Shown here in pieces: positions 17,041 to 26,279 of a stretch of 64,000 nucleotides of DNA; position 1 is the stretch's first letter; every line of letters starts with the position of its first letter. The stretch is from the NCBI RefSeq assembly GCF_000820515.1, contig NZ_JXDG01000020.1:62001-126000 (forward strand), written 5' to 3'. The position numbers and the translations under genes are program-made. Source of the DNA: Pseudomonas batumici. GTDB lineage: Bacteria; Pseudomonadota; Gammaproteobacteria; Pseudomonadales; Pseudomonadaceae. Below the pieces are notes generated by a model. That model ran no database searches. It was not told the DNA's origin and saw nothing but the letters and a program-made list of their open reading frames with translations.

Positions 17041-17492
17041 ACCCGTTGCGCAAGAAGCGCCTGATCATCATCCTCGCCATCCTGGTCGGCGTCGGCGCTG
17101 CCGTGGGCCTGGCCTTGAGTGCGCTGCAGGAAAACATCAACCTGTTCTACACCCCGACCCAGATCGCCAACGGCGAAGCGCCCCATGACACGCGGATCCG
17201 CGCCGGTGGCATGGTGGAGAAGGGCTCGCTGCAACGCTCCAGCGACTCCCTGGATGTGAAGTTCGTGGTCACCGATTTCAACAAGTCCGTCACCATTACC
17301 TATCGTGGCATCCTCCCGGACCTGTTCCGCGAAGGGCAGGGCATCGTCGCCCTGGGCAAGCTGAACGCCGATGGCGTGGTGGTGGCCGATGAAGTGCTGG
17401 CCAAGCACGATGAGAAGTACATGCCACCGGAGGTCAGCAAGGCCTTGAAAGACAGCGGTCAATCCGCCCCCACACAAGCGAAGGAGGGTTGA
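17037..17492 (+). CDS. ccmE: Periplasmic heme chaperone CcmE
   Basis: 151 aa, GTG start overlapping the ccmD stop. N-terminal membrane anchor (residues 9-30), then an OB-fold beta barrel. The covalent heme ligand is His124 in [13 protein letters not shown], with Tyr128 as the axial ligand position. It receives heme from CcmC and delivers it to the CcmF/H lyase. Confidence 0.96.
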   Translation: MNPLRKKRLIIILAILVGVGAAVGLALSALQENINLFYTPTQIANGEAPHDTRIRAGGMVEKGSLQRSSDSLDVKFVVTDFNKSVTITYRGILPDLFREGQGIVALGKLNADGVVVADEVLAKHDEKYMPPEVSKALKDSGQSAPTQAKEG

Positions 17493-17495
17493 TCG

Positions 17496-19469
17496 ATGAT
17501 TCCTGAGTTGGGCCATCTGGCCATGATCCTCGCGCTGTGCTTCGCCCTGGTCCAAGCCGTTGTCCCGCTGTTCGGCGCCTGGCGCGGCGACCGCCTGTGG
17601 ATGAGTCTGGCCCGGCCGGCGGCCTGGGGGCAGTTCTCCTTCCTGACGTTCGCTTTCGGGGTGCTGACCTACGCCTTCATGACCGACGACTTTTCCGTCA
17701 GCTATGTCGCCAACAACTCCAACAGCGCCTTGCCCTGGTACTTCAAGTTCAGTGCCGTGTGGGGGGCCCACGAAGGTTCGTTGCTGCTCTGGGCCTTGAT
17801 CCTCGGCGGTTGGACCTTCGCCGTGTCAGTGTTTTCCCGGCAACTGCCGCGGGTGATGCTGGCCCGGGTGCTGGCGGTGATGGGCATGATCAGTACGGGG
17901 TTCCTGCTGTTCCTGATCCTGACCTCCAACCCGTTCTCGCGGATCCTGCCGCAGATTCCGGCGGACGGTCGCGACCTCAACCCGTTGCTGCAGGACGTCG
18001 GCCTGATCGTCCACCCGCCGATGCTCTACATGGGTTATGTCGGCTTCTCGGTGGCCTTCGCCTTCGCCATCGCCGCCTTGCTCGGCGGTCGTCTCGACGC
18101 GGCGTGGGCGCGCTGGTCGCGGCCCTGGACCATGGTCGCCTGGGCGTTCCTCGGGGTCGGTATCACCCTCGGTTCCTGGTGGGCCTACTACGAACTCGGC
18201 TGGGGCGGCTGGTGGTTCTGGGACCCGGTGGAAAACGCCTCGTTCATGCCCTGGCTCGTGGGCACGGCGCTGATCCACTCCCTGGCGGTCACGGAAAAGC
18301 GCGGGGTGTTCAAGAGCTGGACCGTGCTCCTGGCGATTGCGGCGTTTTCCCTGAGCCTGCTGGGGACCTTCCTGGTCCGTTCCGGCGTGCTGACCTCGGT
18401 GCACGCGTTCGCCGCCGACCCGGCGCGAGGCGTGTTCATCCTGATTTTCCTGCTATTCGTGGTGGGCGGTTCGCTGACCCTGTTCGCCCTGCGCGCCCCG
18501 GTGGTGAAAAGCCATGTGGGCTTCAACCTGTGGTCGCGGGAAACCCTGCTGCTGGGCAACAACCTGGTGTTGGTGGTGGCGGCCTCGATGATCCTCTTGG
18601 GCACGCTGTACCCGCTGGTGCTCGATGCCCTCAGTGGCGCCAAGCTGTCCGTCGGCCCGCCGTATTTCAATGCCTTGTTCATTCCATTGATGGCCCTGCT
18701 GATGGGGGTGATGGCGGTCGGTATTGTGGTGCGCTGGAAAGACACCCCGGTGAAATGGCTGCTGGGCATGCTGACCCCGGTGCTGTTGGGCAGCGTTGCC
18801 CTGGCGGTGGTGGCCGGGCTGGTCTACGGCGATTTCAACTGGGCGGTGCTGGCGACTTTCCTGCTGGCGGCCTGGGTACTGCTGGCCGGGGTCCGCGACA
18901 TCCTCGACAAGACCCGTCACAAGGGCCTGATCAAGGGCCTGCCAGGCCTGACCCGCAGCTACTGGGGCATGCAGCTGGCGCACCTGGGCATCGCGGTCTG
19001 CGCCCTGGGCGTGGTGCTGTCGAGCCAGGAAAGCGCCGAGCGCGACCTGCGCATGGCGCCGGGCGAGTCGATGGAGCTGGCCGGTTACCACTTCGTCTTC
19101 GAAGGCGCCAAGCATGTCGTAGGGCCGAACTTCACCTCGGACCAGGGGACGATCCGGGTGATCGAAAACGGCAAGGAAGTGGCGCTGCTGCACCCGGAGA
19201 AGCGCCTGTACAGCGTGCAGCAATCGATGATGACCGAAGCCGGGATCGACGCCGGTTTCACCCGTGACCTCTACGTCGCCCTCGGCGAACCGTTGGAAAA
19301 CGGCGCCTGGGCGGTGCGGGTGCACGTCAAGCCGTTCGTGCGCTGGATCTGGTTCGGCGGTCTGCTGACCGGGTTGGGCGGTGCGTTGGCGGCGCTGGAC
19401 CGGCGTTATCGGGTCAAGGTGAAAAGCCGCGTGCGTGAAGCGCTGGGCATGAGTGGAGCGACGGCATGA
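17496..19469 (+). CDS. ccmF: Cytochrome c heme lyase subunit CcmF
   Basis: 657 aa integral membrane protein with about 14 helices. WWD motif GWGGWWFWDPVENASFMPWL near residue 235 and conserved histidines (AHEGSLLLW, VHPPMLYMGY). It catalyses thioether attachment of heme to apocytochrome c together with CcmH and CcmI. A large periplasmic loop lies near 510-620. Overlaps ccmG by four bases. Confidence 0.96.
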   Translation: MIPELGHLAMILALCFALVQAVVPLFGAWRGDRLWMSLARPAAWGQFSFLTFAFGVLTYAFMTDDFSVSYVANNSNSALPWYFKFSAVWGAHEGSLLLWALILGGWTFAVSVFSRQLPRVMLARVLAVMGMISTGFLLFLILTSNPFSRILPQIPADGRDLNPLLQDVGLIVHPPMLYMGYVGFSVAFAFAIAALLGGRLDAAWARWSRPWTMVAWAFLGVGITLGSWWAYYELGWGGWWFWDPVENASFMPWLVGTALIHSLAVTEKRGVFKSWTVLLAIAAFSLSLLGTFLVRSGVLTSVHAFAADPARGVFILIFLLFVVGGSLTLFALRAPVVKSHVGFNLWSRETLLLGNNLVLVVAASMILLGTLYPLVLDALSGAKLSVGPPYFNALFIPLMALLMGVMAVGIVVRWKDTPVKWLLGMLTPVLLGSVALAVVAGLVYGDFNWAVLATFLLAAWVLLAGVRDILDKTRHKGLIKGLPGLTRSYWGMQLAHLGIAVCALGVVLSSQESAERDLRMAPGESMELAGYHFVFEGAKHVVGPNFTSDQGTIRVIENGKEVALLHPEKRLYSVQQSMMTEAGIDAGFTRDLYVALGEPLENGAWAVRVHVKPFVRWIWFGGLLTGLGGALAALDRRYRVKVKSRVREALGMSGATA

Positions 19470-20002
19470 AGCGTTGGTTGATGGTGTTACCGCTGGCAGT
19501 GTTCCTGGTGGTGGCGGTATTCCTGTATCGCGGGCTGTACCTGGATCCGTCCGAACTGCCGTCGGCGATGATCGGCAAGCCGTTCCCGGCGTTCTCGCTG
19601 CCCAATGTGCAGGGCGACAAGACCCTGAGCGTGGCCGATCTGCAGGGCAAGCCGGCGCTGGTGAACGTCTGGGGCACCTGGTGCATTTCCTGCCGGGTCG
19701 AGCACCCGGTGCTGAACAAGCTGGCCCAGCAGGGCGTGCTGATCTACGGTGTCAACTACAAGGATGACAATGCCGAGGCGCTGAAGTGGCTGAACGAGTT
19801 CCACAACCCGTACCAGCTGAATATTCGCGACGGGCAAGGCACCCTGGGCCTGGATCTGGGGGTGTATGGCGCGCCGGAGACCTTCTTCATCGATGCCAAG
19901 GGCGTGATTCGCTACAAGCACGTCGGGGTGATCGACGAGACGGTCTGGCGTGAACAACTGGCGAGCGTGTATCAGTCGCTGGTGGACGAGGCCCGGCCAT
20001 GA
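19466..20002 (+). CDS. ccmG: Thiol:disulfide interchange protein CcmG (DsbE)
   Basis: 178 aa, membrane-anchored by an N-terminal helix, with a periplasmic thioredoxin fold. The active site is NVWGTWCISCRVEHP (Cys near 73 and 76), and a cis-proline region (YGAPETFFID) follows. It keeps apocytochrome c CXXCH cysteines reduced, fed by DsbD. Overlaps ccmH by four bases. Confidence 0.95.
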   Translation: MKRWLMVLPLAVFLVVAVFLYRGLYLDPSELPSAMIGKPFPAFSLPNVQGDKTLSVADLQGKPALVNVWGTWCISCRVEHPVLNKLAQQGVLIYGVNYKDDNAEALKWLNEFHNPYQLNIRDGQGTLGLDLGVYGAPETFFIDAKGVIRYKHVGVIDETVWREQLASVYQSLVDEARP

Positions 20003-20469
20003 AGCGCTGGTTAGCCGCGGTCGCCCTGGGCCTGGGTCTGGCCGGCGTGGCCCATGCCGCCATCGACACCTATGAGTTCGCCAATGACGCCGAGCGTGAA
20101 CGCTTTCACGACTTGACCAAGGAACTGCGCTGCCCCAAGTGCCAGAACCAGGACATCGCCGACTCCAACGCGCCGATTGCCGCCGACCTGCGCCGGGAGA
20201 TTTTCCGCATGCTCGGCGAGGGCAAGGACAACCAGCAGATCATCGACTTCATGGTCGACCGCTATGGCGACTTCGTGCGCTACAAGCCGGCCCTGAGTGG
20301 CAAGACCGCCTTGCTCTGGTTCGGCCCGGCCGGCCTGCTGCTGGGCGGTTTCGTGGTGATCGCGGTGATCGTTCGCCGTCGTCGCGCCGAGGGCGTCGCT
20401 GCCCCGGATGCGCTTTCCGCCGAGGAGCGCCAGCGCCTCGACCACCTGCTGGATAAAGAAAACGAATGA
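19999..20469 (+). CDS. ccmH: Cytochrome c-type biogenesis protein CcmH
   Basis: 156 aa with a signal peptide ([13 protein letters not shown]), the redox motif [19 protein letters not shown] near residue 42, and one C-terminal membrane helix ([21 protein letters not shown]). It is an oxidoreductase partner of CcmG and part of the heme lyase. Here the short pseudomonad CcmH and the separate CcmI together equal E. coli CcmH. Overlaps ccmI by four bases. Confidence 0.95.
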   Translation: MKRWLAAVALGLGLAGVAHAAIDTYEFANDAERERFHDLTKELRCPKCQNQDIADSNAPIAADLRREIFRMLGEGKDNQQIIDFMVDRYGDFVRYKPALSGKTALLWFGPAGLLLGGFVVIAVIVRRRRAEGVAAPDALSAEERQRLDHLLDKENE

Positions 20470-21665
20470 TTGATTTCTGGCTCGCTACAGGTCTGTTGTT
20501 ACTGATTGCCCTGAGTTTCCTGTTGATCCCGATCTTGCGCGATCGTCGCGTGCAGCGTGAAGAAGATCGCACCGCGTTGAACGTTGCCCTCTACCAGGAG
20601 CGTGTGGCCGAGTTGCAGGCGCAGCAGGCCGAAGGCGTGCTCAGCGCCGAACAGCTGGACAGCGGTCGGGCGGAAGCGGCCCGCGAGTTGCTGGCCGATA
20701 CCGAAGGCGTGGCGCCGGCCCGGGTTTCGCGGCTGGGCAAGCCGTTGCCGCTGTTGGCGGCGCTGCTGGTACCGGTGCTGGGGTTGGGGCTGTACCTGCA
20801 TTTCGGTGCCAGCGACAAGGTCGAGCTGACCCGTGAATTCGCCCAGGCGCCGCAATCCGTGGAAGAGATGACCCGGCGTCTGGAACGGGCGGTGGCGGCC
20901 CAGCCGGATTCGGCCGAGGGCCTGTATTTCCTCGGCCGCGCCTACATGGCCCAGGAGCGTGCCGCCGATGCGGCGAAGGCGTTCGAGCGCGCGGTCAAGG
21001 TCGCCGGACGTCAGCCGGAGTTGCTCGGGCAGTGGGCCCAGGCGCAGTACTTTGCCGATGGCAAGCGCTGGTCGCCGCAGGTCCAGGCGCTGACCGACGA
21101 AGCCCTCAAGATCGACCCGAAGGAAGTCACCAGCCTGGGGCTGCTGGGGATCGCCGCGTTTGAGGGGCAGCGTTACCAGGAGGCCATCGACTACTGGAAA
21201 CGTCTGTTGGCGCAATTGCCGCCGGACGACAGTTCCCGTGCAGCGTTGCAGGGCGGTATCGACCGCGCCGGTGAAAAGCTGGTGGCGGATGGCGGCAAGG
21301 TCGCCGAGGCGCCTGTGGCCAAGGGCGCGCTGTTGAAAGTGCGGGTCGAATTGGCGGCTGAGCTGAAGGCCAAGGTCCAGCCGGGCGACAGCGTCTTCAT
21401 CTTCGCCCGGGCGACCCAGGGGCCGCCCGCGCCGCTGGCGGCCAAGCGCCTGACCGTCGCCGACCTGCCGGCGACGGTCGAATTGAGCGACAGCGACGCG
21501 ATGATGCCGCAATTGAAACTGTCGGGCTTTCCCGAGGTCCAACTGGTCGCGCGGGTGTCCCGGGCCGGCCAGCCGACGGCCGGCGAATGGGTCGGACGCA
21601 GCCAGCCCCTGGCCAGCAGTACCGCCGCGCAACAGCACCTGACCATCGACAGCCCGGACAAATAG
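20466..21665 (+). CDS. ccmI: Cytochrome c biogenesis TPR protein CcmI
   Basis: 399 aa. N-terminal helix and basic loop ([22 protein letters not shown], then [25 protein letters not shown]), a second membrane helix near 97-115, then TPR repeats (about 130-260: [29 protein letters not shown]) and a C-terminal beta domain. It chaperones apocytochrome c to the CcmF/H lyase. Last gene of the ccm run; the next gene starts only ten bases later. Confidence 0.93.
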   Translation: MIDFWLATGLLLLIALSFLLIPILRDRRVQREEDRTALNVALYQERVAELQAQQAEGVLSAEQLDSGRAEAARELLADTEGVAPARVSRLGKPLPLLAALLVPVLGLGLYLHFGASDKVELTREFAQAPQSVEEMTRRLERAVAAQPDSAEGLYFLGRAYMAQERAADAAKAFERAVKVAGRQPELLGQWAQAQYFADGKRWSPQVQALTDEALKIDPKEVTSLGLLGIAAFEGQRYQEAIDYWKRLLAQLPPDDSSRAALQGGIDRAGEKLVADGGKVAEAPVAKGALLKVRVELAAELKAKVQPGDSVFIFARATQGPPAPLAAKRLTVADLPATVELSDSDAMMPQLKLSGFPEVQLVARVSRAGQPTAGEWVGRSQPLASSTAAQQHLTIDSPDK

Positions 21666-21675
21666 AGAATTCGCC

Positions 21676-22071
21676 ATGACCGCCATCGCACGCTTCACCC
21701 TGTTAACGCTGGTCCTCGGGTTGAGCGCTTGTGCGGTCCAAAGCCCGCCGACGCCGGGAGAGCCGACGATCCGGCCCTCCGGTCCCTCGACCCAACCTTA
21801 TCCACCGTCCACGCCGGGCAAGCCGATCCAACCGAGCAAACCCCGTCCGAGCTTCTCACCGACTTTTGCCCCGCCACCGGGTGGTAACAGTCACTGGGAC
21901 GGGCGGATGGGCGTCTATGTCCTCGACAACCAACCCAACACCTTCTATCGCCAGCGCACCTACTATCGCTGGGACAATGGTTGGAGCCGCTCCGTCAGCC
22001 CCAACGGACCGTGGGAAGACACCGATATCCATGGCGTGCCGCCTGGCTTGGGCAAGCAGTTCGGACAGTGA
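21676..22071 (+). CDS. Proline-rich lipoprotein, unknown function
   Basis: 131 aa. A type II signal with lipobox LGLSAC (Cys19) predicts lipid anchoring. The next 55 residues are dominated by P, S and T, like a flexible tether; the C-terminal 60 residues (SHWDGRMGVYVLDNQPNTFYRQRTYYRWDNGWSRS) form a compact aromatic-rich module. It sits ten bases after ccmI and is followed by a strong terminator, so it probably rides on the ccm transcript. No function is known to me. Confidence 0.8.
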   Translation: MTAIARFTLLTLVLGLSACAVQSPPTPGEPTIRPSGPSTQPYPPSTPGKPIQPSKPRPSFSPTFAPPPGGNSHWDGRMGVYVLDNQPNTFYRQRTYYRWDNGWSRSVSPNGPWEDTDIHGVPPGLGKQFGQ

Positions 22072-22074
22072 GTG

Positions 22075-22108
22075 AAAATGGCGACCCCAATGGGTCGCCA
22101 TTTTTTTT
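22075..22108 (+). terminator. Rho-independent terminator after the ccm/lipoprotein operon
   Basis: A 12-bp perfect stem (AAATGGCGACCC / GGGTCGCCATTT) with a CAAT loop is followed by eight T, starting three bases after the lipoprotein stop. Confidence 0.92.
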
Positions 22109-22264
22109 GCAGGCGTCATTTTGCACTGCCTGGAAACACACCCTCCGGATGAAGAGTCAAAGCGCGAAGTCGATATTTTCATCCCCGAATCCTCTGATCA
22201 GGGCTATAACAGTCGTGTTGAATCCAGAATCGTTCACATCCCCACCCAAGGAACCTGACGTCCC

Positions 22265-22903
22265 ATGAATTCGATTTTCGGCAAGTTGGCCCGCCGCAGT
22301 GCGTTGGCCTCGGCAATGAGCCTGGCTGTATTGATGTCTGTCGGCGTGGCACAGGCCGCCGATGCTCCGGCCCAGCGGGTAGGGGTGCGCGGGGAGATCA
22401 CGGCGCTCGAAGGCGATGCGCTCAAGGTCCATACCCTTGGCAACGAAGAGGTCACGGTAGGGCTGACCAAGGACACCCAGGTCCGCGGTGTGACCCTGGC
22501 CAGGATTTCCGATATCAAGCCCGGCAGCTACATCGGCACGGCGGCGATGCCCGGCCCTGACGGGACGCTGACGGCGATGGAAGTTCACGTGTTCCCGCCG
22601 GAGATGGCCGGCACCGGCGATGGTCATCGACCCTTTGACCTGGCACCCGGCAGCAGCATGACCAATGGCCGCGTGGGTGAATTGAAAGTCGCCAACGGGC
22701 GCACCCTGACCCTCAGTTACAAGGGCGGCGAGAAGACGGTGGTGGTGCCGGAGAATGTGCCGGTGGTCAATCTGGTGCCGGGGGATCGCAGCCTGCTCAA
22801 GCCGGGGGTGAAGGTGGCGTTGTTCGCGGTGCCGGAGGTGGATGGCAGGCTGACGGCGTTGGGGATTTCGGCGGGTGAGAATGGGGTCAAGCCGCCGATG
22901 TAG
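22265..22903 (+). CDS. DUF5666 domain periplasmic protein
   Basis: 212 aa with a clear signal peptide (AVLMSVGVAQA-ADAPA, cleavage near 32). The mature part has two repeated beta modules of the DUF5666 kind: VRGEITALEGDALKVHTLGNEEVTV ... PGSYIGTAAMPGPDGTLTAMEVHVF and a second starting TNGRVGELKVANGRTLTLSYKGGEKTV. The function of the family is unknown. Single-gene unit between a terminator and a REP doublet. Confidence 0.8.
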   Translation: MNSIFGKLARRSALASAMSLAVLMSVGVAQAADAPAQRVGVRGEITALEGDALKVHTLGNEEVTVGLTKDTQVRGVTLARISDIKPGSYIGTAAMPGPDGTLTAMEVHVFPPEMAGTGDGHRPFDLAPGSSMTNGRVGELKVANGRTLTLSYKGGEKTVVVPENVPVVNLVPGDRSLLKPGVKVALFAVPEVDGRLTALGISAGENGVKPPM

Positions 22904-22938
22904 CGGCCGTTCCATTATCTTGAAGACATCACCAACCT

Positions 22939-23024
22939 TGTAGGAGCCGGCTTGCCGGCGATGAGGCCTGTGAGCCTTGCATAGCCCGGTCGACCGCTAT
23001 CGCCGGAAAGCCAGCTCCTACAGG
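22939..23024. repeat. REP doublet
   Basis: TGTAGGAGCCGGCTTGCCGG faces its inverted partner CGGAAAGCCAGCTCCTACAG, in the convergent gap before sbp. Confidence 0.8.
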
Positions 23025-23057
23025 TTTTGCGGTGTTTTCGATATTGCGTGGTATCAG

Positions 23058-24056
23058 TTACTTGCCGTTGTAGATCTGGTCGAACACGCCACCATCATTG
23101 AAGTGGGTCTTCTGCACCGTGCGCCAGTCGCCGAAGGTTTTTTCCACCGAGAGGAAGTCGACTTTCGGGAAACGGTCGGTGAACTTGGCCAGCACCTGCG
23201 GATCACGTGGGCGCAGGTAGTTGTTGGCGGCGATTTCCTGGCCTTCCGGCGACCACAGGTATTTCAGGTATTCCTCGGCCGCCGCACGGCTGCCTTTCTT
23301 GTCGACCACCTTGTCCACCACGCTCACCGGCGGCTCGGCCTCGGCGGATACGCTCGGGTAGATCACTTCGAACTGGTCGCGACCGAACTCGCGGGCAATC
23401 ATTTCCGCTTCGTTCTCGAAGGTCACCAGTACGTCGCCGATCTGGTTGGTCATGAAGGTGGTGGTGGCGGCACGACCGCCGGTGTCGAGCACTGGCGCCT
23501 GCTTGAACAGCTTGCCGACAAAGTCCTTGGCCTTGTTCTCGTCACCGCCGTTCTTGAGCACGTAACCCCAGGCCGACAGGTAGGTGTAGCGTCCGTTGCC
23601 CGAGGTCTTGGGGTTGGGCACGATCACCTGGACACCGTCCTTGAGCAGGTCCGGCCAGTCTTTCAGGGCCTTGGGGTTGCCCTTGCGCACGATGAACACG
23701 GTGGCCGAGGTGAACGGCGCGCTGTTGTTCGGCAGGCGGCTGACCCAGTTGTCCGGCAGCAGCTTGCCGTTGTCCACCAGGGCGTTGATGTCGGTGGCCA
23801 TGTTCATGGTGATCACGTCCGCTGGCAGGCCGTCGATGACCGAGCGCGCCTGTTTGCTGGAACCGCCGAAGGACATCTGCAAGGTGATGTTCTCATTGTG
23901 CTCGGCCTGCCAGTGCTTCTGGAACGCCGCGTTGTAGTCCTTGTAGAAGTCACGCATCACGTCGTAGGAAACGTTCAGCAAGGTCGGTGCGGCCTGGGCC
24001 AGGTTGGCAAAGGCCAGGCCCGCGGCGAGAAGTGAGGCGCCAAAGAGTTTTTTCAC
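23058..24056 (-). CDS. sbp: Sulfate/thiosulfate-binding periplasmic protein Sbp
   Basis: 332 aa. Signal peptide MKKLFGASLLAAGLAFANLAQA, then the family start PTLLNVSYDVMRDFYKDYN. Conserved sulfate-site regions are visible: SFGGSSKQARSVIDGLPADVITM, PNPKTSGNGRYTYLSAWGY and TTTFMTNQIGDVLVTFENEA. It captures sulfate for the CysTWA ABC transporter; those genes are not in the window, so this is a stand-alone sbp, probably CysB-controlled. The AT-rich gap upstream (24057-24148) likely carries the promoter. Confidence 0.94.
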   Translation of the reverse strand: MKKLFGASLLAAGLAFANLAQAAPTLLNVSYDVMRDFYKDYNAAFQKHWQAEHNENITLQMSFGGSSKQARSVIDGLPADVITMNMATDINALVDNGKLLPDNWVSRLPNNSAPFTSATVFIVRKGNPKALKDWPDLLKDGVQVIVPNPKTSGNGRYTYLSAWGYVLKNGGDENKAKDFVGKLFKQAPVLDTGGRAATTTFMTNQIGDVLVTFENEAEMIAREFGRDQFEVIYPSVSAEAEPPVSVVDKVVDKKGSRAAAEEYLKYLWSPEGQEIAANNYLRPRDPQVLAKFTDRFPKVDFLSVEKTFGDWRTVQKTHFNDGGVFDQIYNGK

Positions 24057-24148
24057 TGCGCAGTCCTTGTTTCAGCTGAGAGAGGGGCAATTTGCCAGCC
24101 ACTATAACGGTGCTGGTATAGTCATTTAAAGATTAAAAAATACTTTGC

Positions 24149-24973
24149 TTATTCTATTTTGGTGTATAGCGCATTCCCGCAACGGGAGCAGAAAGAGGCT
24201 TCCGGTTCGTGGCTGTTTTTCCCGCAGACCGGGCAGTCGTGCTTGTGCGAATCGCCGCGCATGGCACTGGCCAGTTCGGCGGTGAAGATCCCGGTGGGCA
24301 CGGCGATGATCGAGTAACCGGTGATCATCACCAGGGATGAAATCACCTGGCCCAGTACGGTCTTGGGCACGATATCGCCATAACCCACCGTGGTGAGGGT
24401 AACGATAGCCCAGTAGATGCCCTTGGGAATGCTGGTAAAGCCATGTTCCGGGCCTTCGACCACATACATCAGGGTGCCGAACACGGTCACCAGGGTGCAG
24501 ACGCTGAGCAGGAACACCAGGATCTTCTGCTTGCTGCCGCGCAGGGCGTCGAGCAGATAGTGGGCCTGTTTCAGGTACGGCCCGAGCTTGAGTACCCGGA
24601 AGATCCGCAGCATGCGGATGATACGGATGATCAGCAGGTATTGGGCGTCGCTGTAGTAGAGCGCGAGGATCCCCGGCACGATGGCCAGCAGGTCCACCAG
24701 CCCGTAGAAGCTGAAGGCGTAGCGCAGCGGCCTGGGCGAGCAGTACAGGCGCACCAGGTACTCGACGGCGAAGACCAGGGTGAAGCCCCATTCGATATAG
24801 GCCAGGGCGTCGGCGAAGTGTTGGTGAAAGCTCTCGATGCTGTCGAGGATCACGGTCACCAGGCTGGCGAGAATGATCAGCAGGAGGATTTTGTCGAAGC
24901 GCCTGCCGGCGACGGTGTCGGATTGGAAAACCATGACGTAGAGCCGCTGGCGCCAGTCGTTGTTACTGTTCAT
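24149..24973 (-). CDS. Voltage-gated K+-channel-like ion transporter with zinc-ribbon tail
   Basis: 274 aa. Six-helix Kv plan: S1-S3, a basic S4 (LLIIRIIRMLRIFRVLKLG near 115-133), S5, a pore helix with selectivity filter TLTTVGYGD (near 197), then S6. The last 35 residues carry CPVCG and CSRCG, a likely zinc ribbon. Single-gene unit of the inner membrane; Pseudomonas members are uncharacterised. Confidence 0.9.
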   Translation of the reverse strand: MNSNNDWRQRLYVMVFQSDTVAGRRFDKILLLIILASLVTVILDSIESFHQHFADALAYIEWGFTLVFAVEYLVRLYCSPRPLRYAFSFYGLVDLLAIVPGILALYYSDAQYLLIIRIIRMLRIFRVLKLGPYLKQAHYLLDALRGSKQKILVFLLSVCTLVTVFGTLMYVVEGPEHGFTSIPKGIYWAIVTLTTVGYGDIVPKTVLGQVISSLVMITGYSIIAVPTGIFTAELASAMRGDSHKHDCPVCGKNSHEPEASFCSRCGNALYTKIE

Positions 24974-25066
24974 GAGGTGTTGCCCAAGCTATGGATGCGC
25001 AAAGCCTGGGGGATTGCCGGTCAATGCGCAAGCCGGCGGGCTTTTGGGGCATTGGGTACGGTCCCT

Positions 25067-25152
25067 TGTAGGAGCCGGCTTGCCGGCGATGGCGGCCTTA
25101 CGGGCGATGCATGACTTGAGGGCCTCATCGCCGGCAAGCCGGCTCCCACAGG
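25067..25152. repeat. REP doublet
   Basis: TGTAGGAGCCGGCTTGCCGG (25068) and CGGCAAGCCGGCTCCCACAG (to 25152) as inverted partners in the gap left of the urea transporter's 3' end. Confidence 0.8.
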
Positions 25153-25166
25153 ATTTTGCAGTGCTT

Positions 25167-26087
25167 TCAGGATCCCGTTTCCTTTGCCGGCCAGCATTGG
25201 GACTGCGGTCTGCTGTTGCCTGTCTGGCGCAGCACGCGGGCCCCGGCGCGGATCAGCCAGCAGGCGAGGATAAAGGGTGCGGTCAACGGTGCAAGGCCGA
25301 GGGCGGAAAAGCCGGGTGTCAGCACGATCGCCAGGACGATGCCGATCAGCGTCGGCCACGGCGTGCGATGCTGCTGGCTCAAGGCGAGCGCTACCAGGGC
25401 CGGGTTGTAGCCGGCCAGTCCGAGCAGGGCTTGTGGCGAAGGATCATGGAGGAGGGCGAATGCCAGCCCGGCTGCACTACCGAGGGCGGCCCAGGCGGCA
25501 GCCCGGCGATTGGCGAGCAGCAGTCCGATGAGGATCGACAGACCCGCGAGGGGGTGGTCGAGGAACATGATCTGGCCCAGGCCCATGAGGGTGGCGTTGG
25601 CATAGGCGAGGGTGCCGTCGAGTGGCGGCGGCAAGCTGTGCGGCTGGCCCTGGGTGGCGAACGCCAGCAACAGCCAGCCCACGCCGACAAAGGGGGCGGT
25701 GTAGGCGGGCAGGCTTTGAGCGTCGTCGGTGTGCTTGAGCCATTGCCGGACCAGGATCGCGCCCAGGCCCGAGGCAGCGATGATCAGCGGCGGAATCAGG
25801 GCCGACCAGGGCAATTGCAGGCTGATCAGCAGGCCCAGCAGCACACCGTTGTAGCTGTAGAGACCGGCCTGGCGTTCGGCCTTGGGGTAGCCGCGACGTT
25901 GGGCGGTGAGCAGGCCGGCCAGGCCGCCCAGCAGCGCGCCGCCGAGCAGCGATGGCGCTGTCAGGACAATTGCCAGCAGGCAGCACAGGCCGCAGAGCGG
26001 ATGGCGCTGGAGGAAAATCTGGCTGAAGCCGTTGAGCAGGGCGGTCGCCCAGTCGGGGCAGTGGGGCGTGTTGGCGATCTTGGGCAT
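25167..26087 (-). CDS. Urea transporter (UT family)
   Basis: 306 aa, about ten membrane segments in two half-repeats. Diagnostic UT motifs are AGLYSYNGVLLGLLISL (near 75) and the second-half equivalent LLGLAGYNPALVALALSQ (near 225), with LP-x-YTAPF between them. Facilitated urea movement would fit the neighbouring purine catabolic genes, which release two ureas per allantoin. It stands where other pseudomonads carry glycerate kinase next to glxR, separated from glxR by a REP doublet. Confidence 0.87.
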   Translation of the reverse strand: MPKIANTPHCPDWATALLNGFSQIFLQRHPLCGLCCLLAIVLTAPSLLGGALLGGLAGLLTAQRRGYPKAERQAGLYSYNGVLLGLLISLQLPWSALIPPLIIAASGLGAILVRQWLKHTDDAQSLPAYTAPFVGVGWLLLAFATQGQPHSLPPPLDGTLAYANATLMGLGQIMFLDHPLAGLSILIGLLLANRRAAAWAALGSAAGLAFALLHDPSPQALLGLAGYNPALVALALSQQHRTPWPTLIGIVLAIVLTPGFSALGLAPLTAPFILACWLIRAGARVLRQTGNSRPQSQCWPAKETGS

Positions 26088-26135
26088 GGTGGTGTGTCAG
26101 GGCAAACGCTTCAATCAAGGCCGAACGCAATCAAC

Positions 26136-26224
26136 TGTAGGAGCCCAGCTTGCTGGCGATAGCGGCCGATCAGGCGATGCAAGGCTCACGGGCCTCATCG
26201 CCAGCAAGCCGGCTCCTACAAGGA
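26136..26224. repeat. REP doublet between urea transporter and glxR
   Basis: TGTAGGAGCCCAGCTTGCTGG and the inverted partner CCAGCAAGCCGGCTCCTACA. The latter's continuation CTACAAGG is the same context in which the IS110 element at 48208 is inserted. Confidence 0.8.
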
Positions 26225-26279
26225 TTGCGTTCAGTCGAAATCACAAGGACCGCGTTCAGCCGAAACGGGCTGCCGGGCT

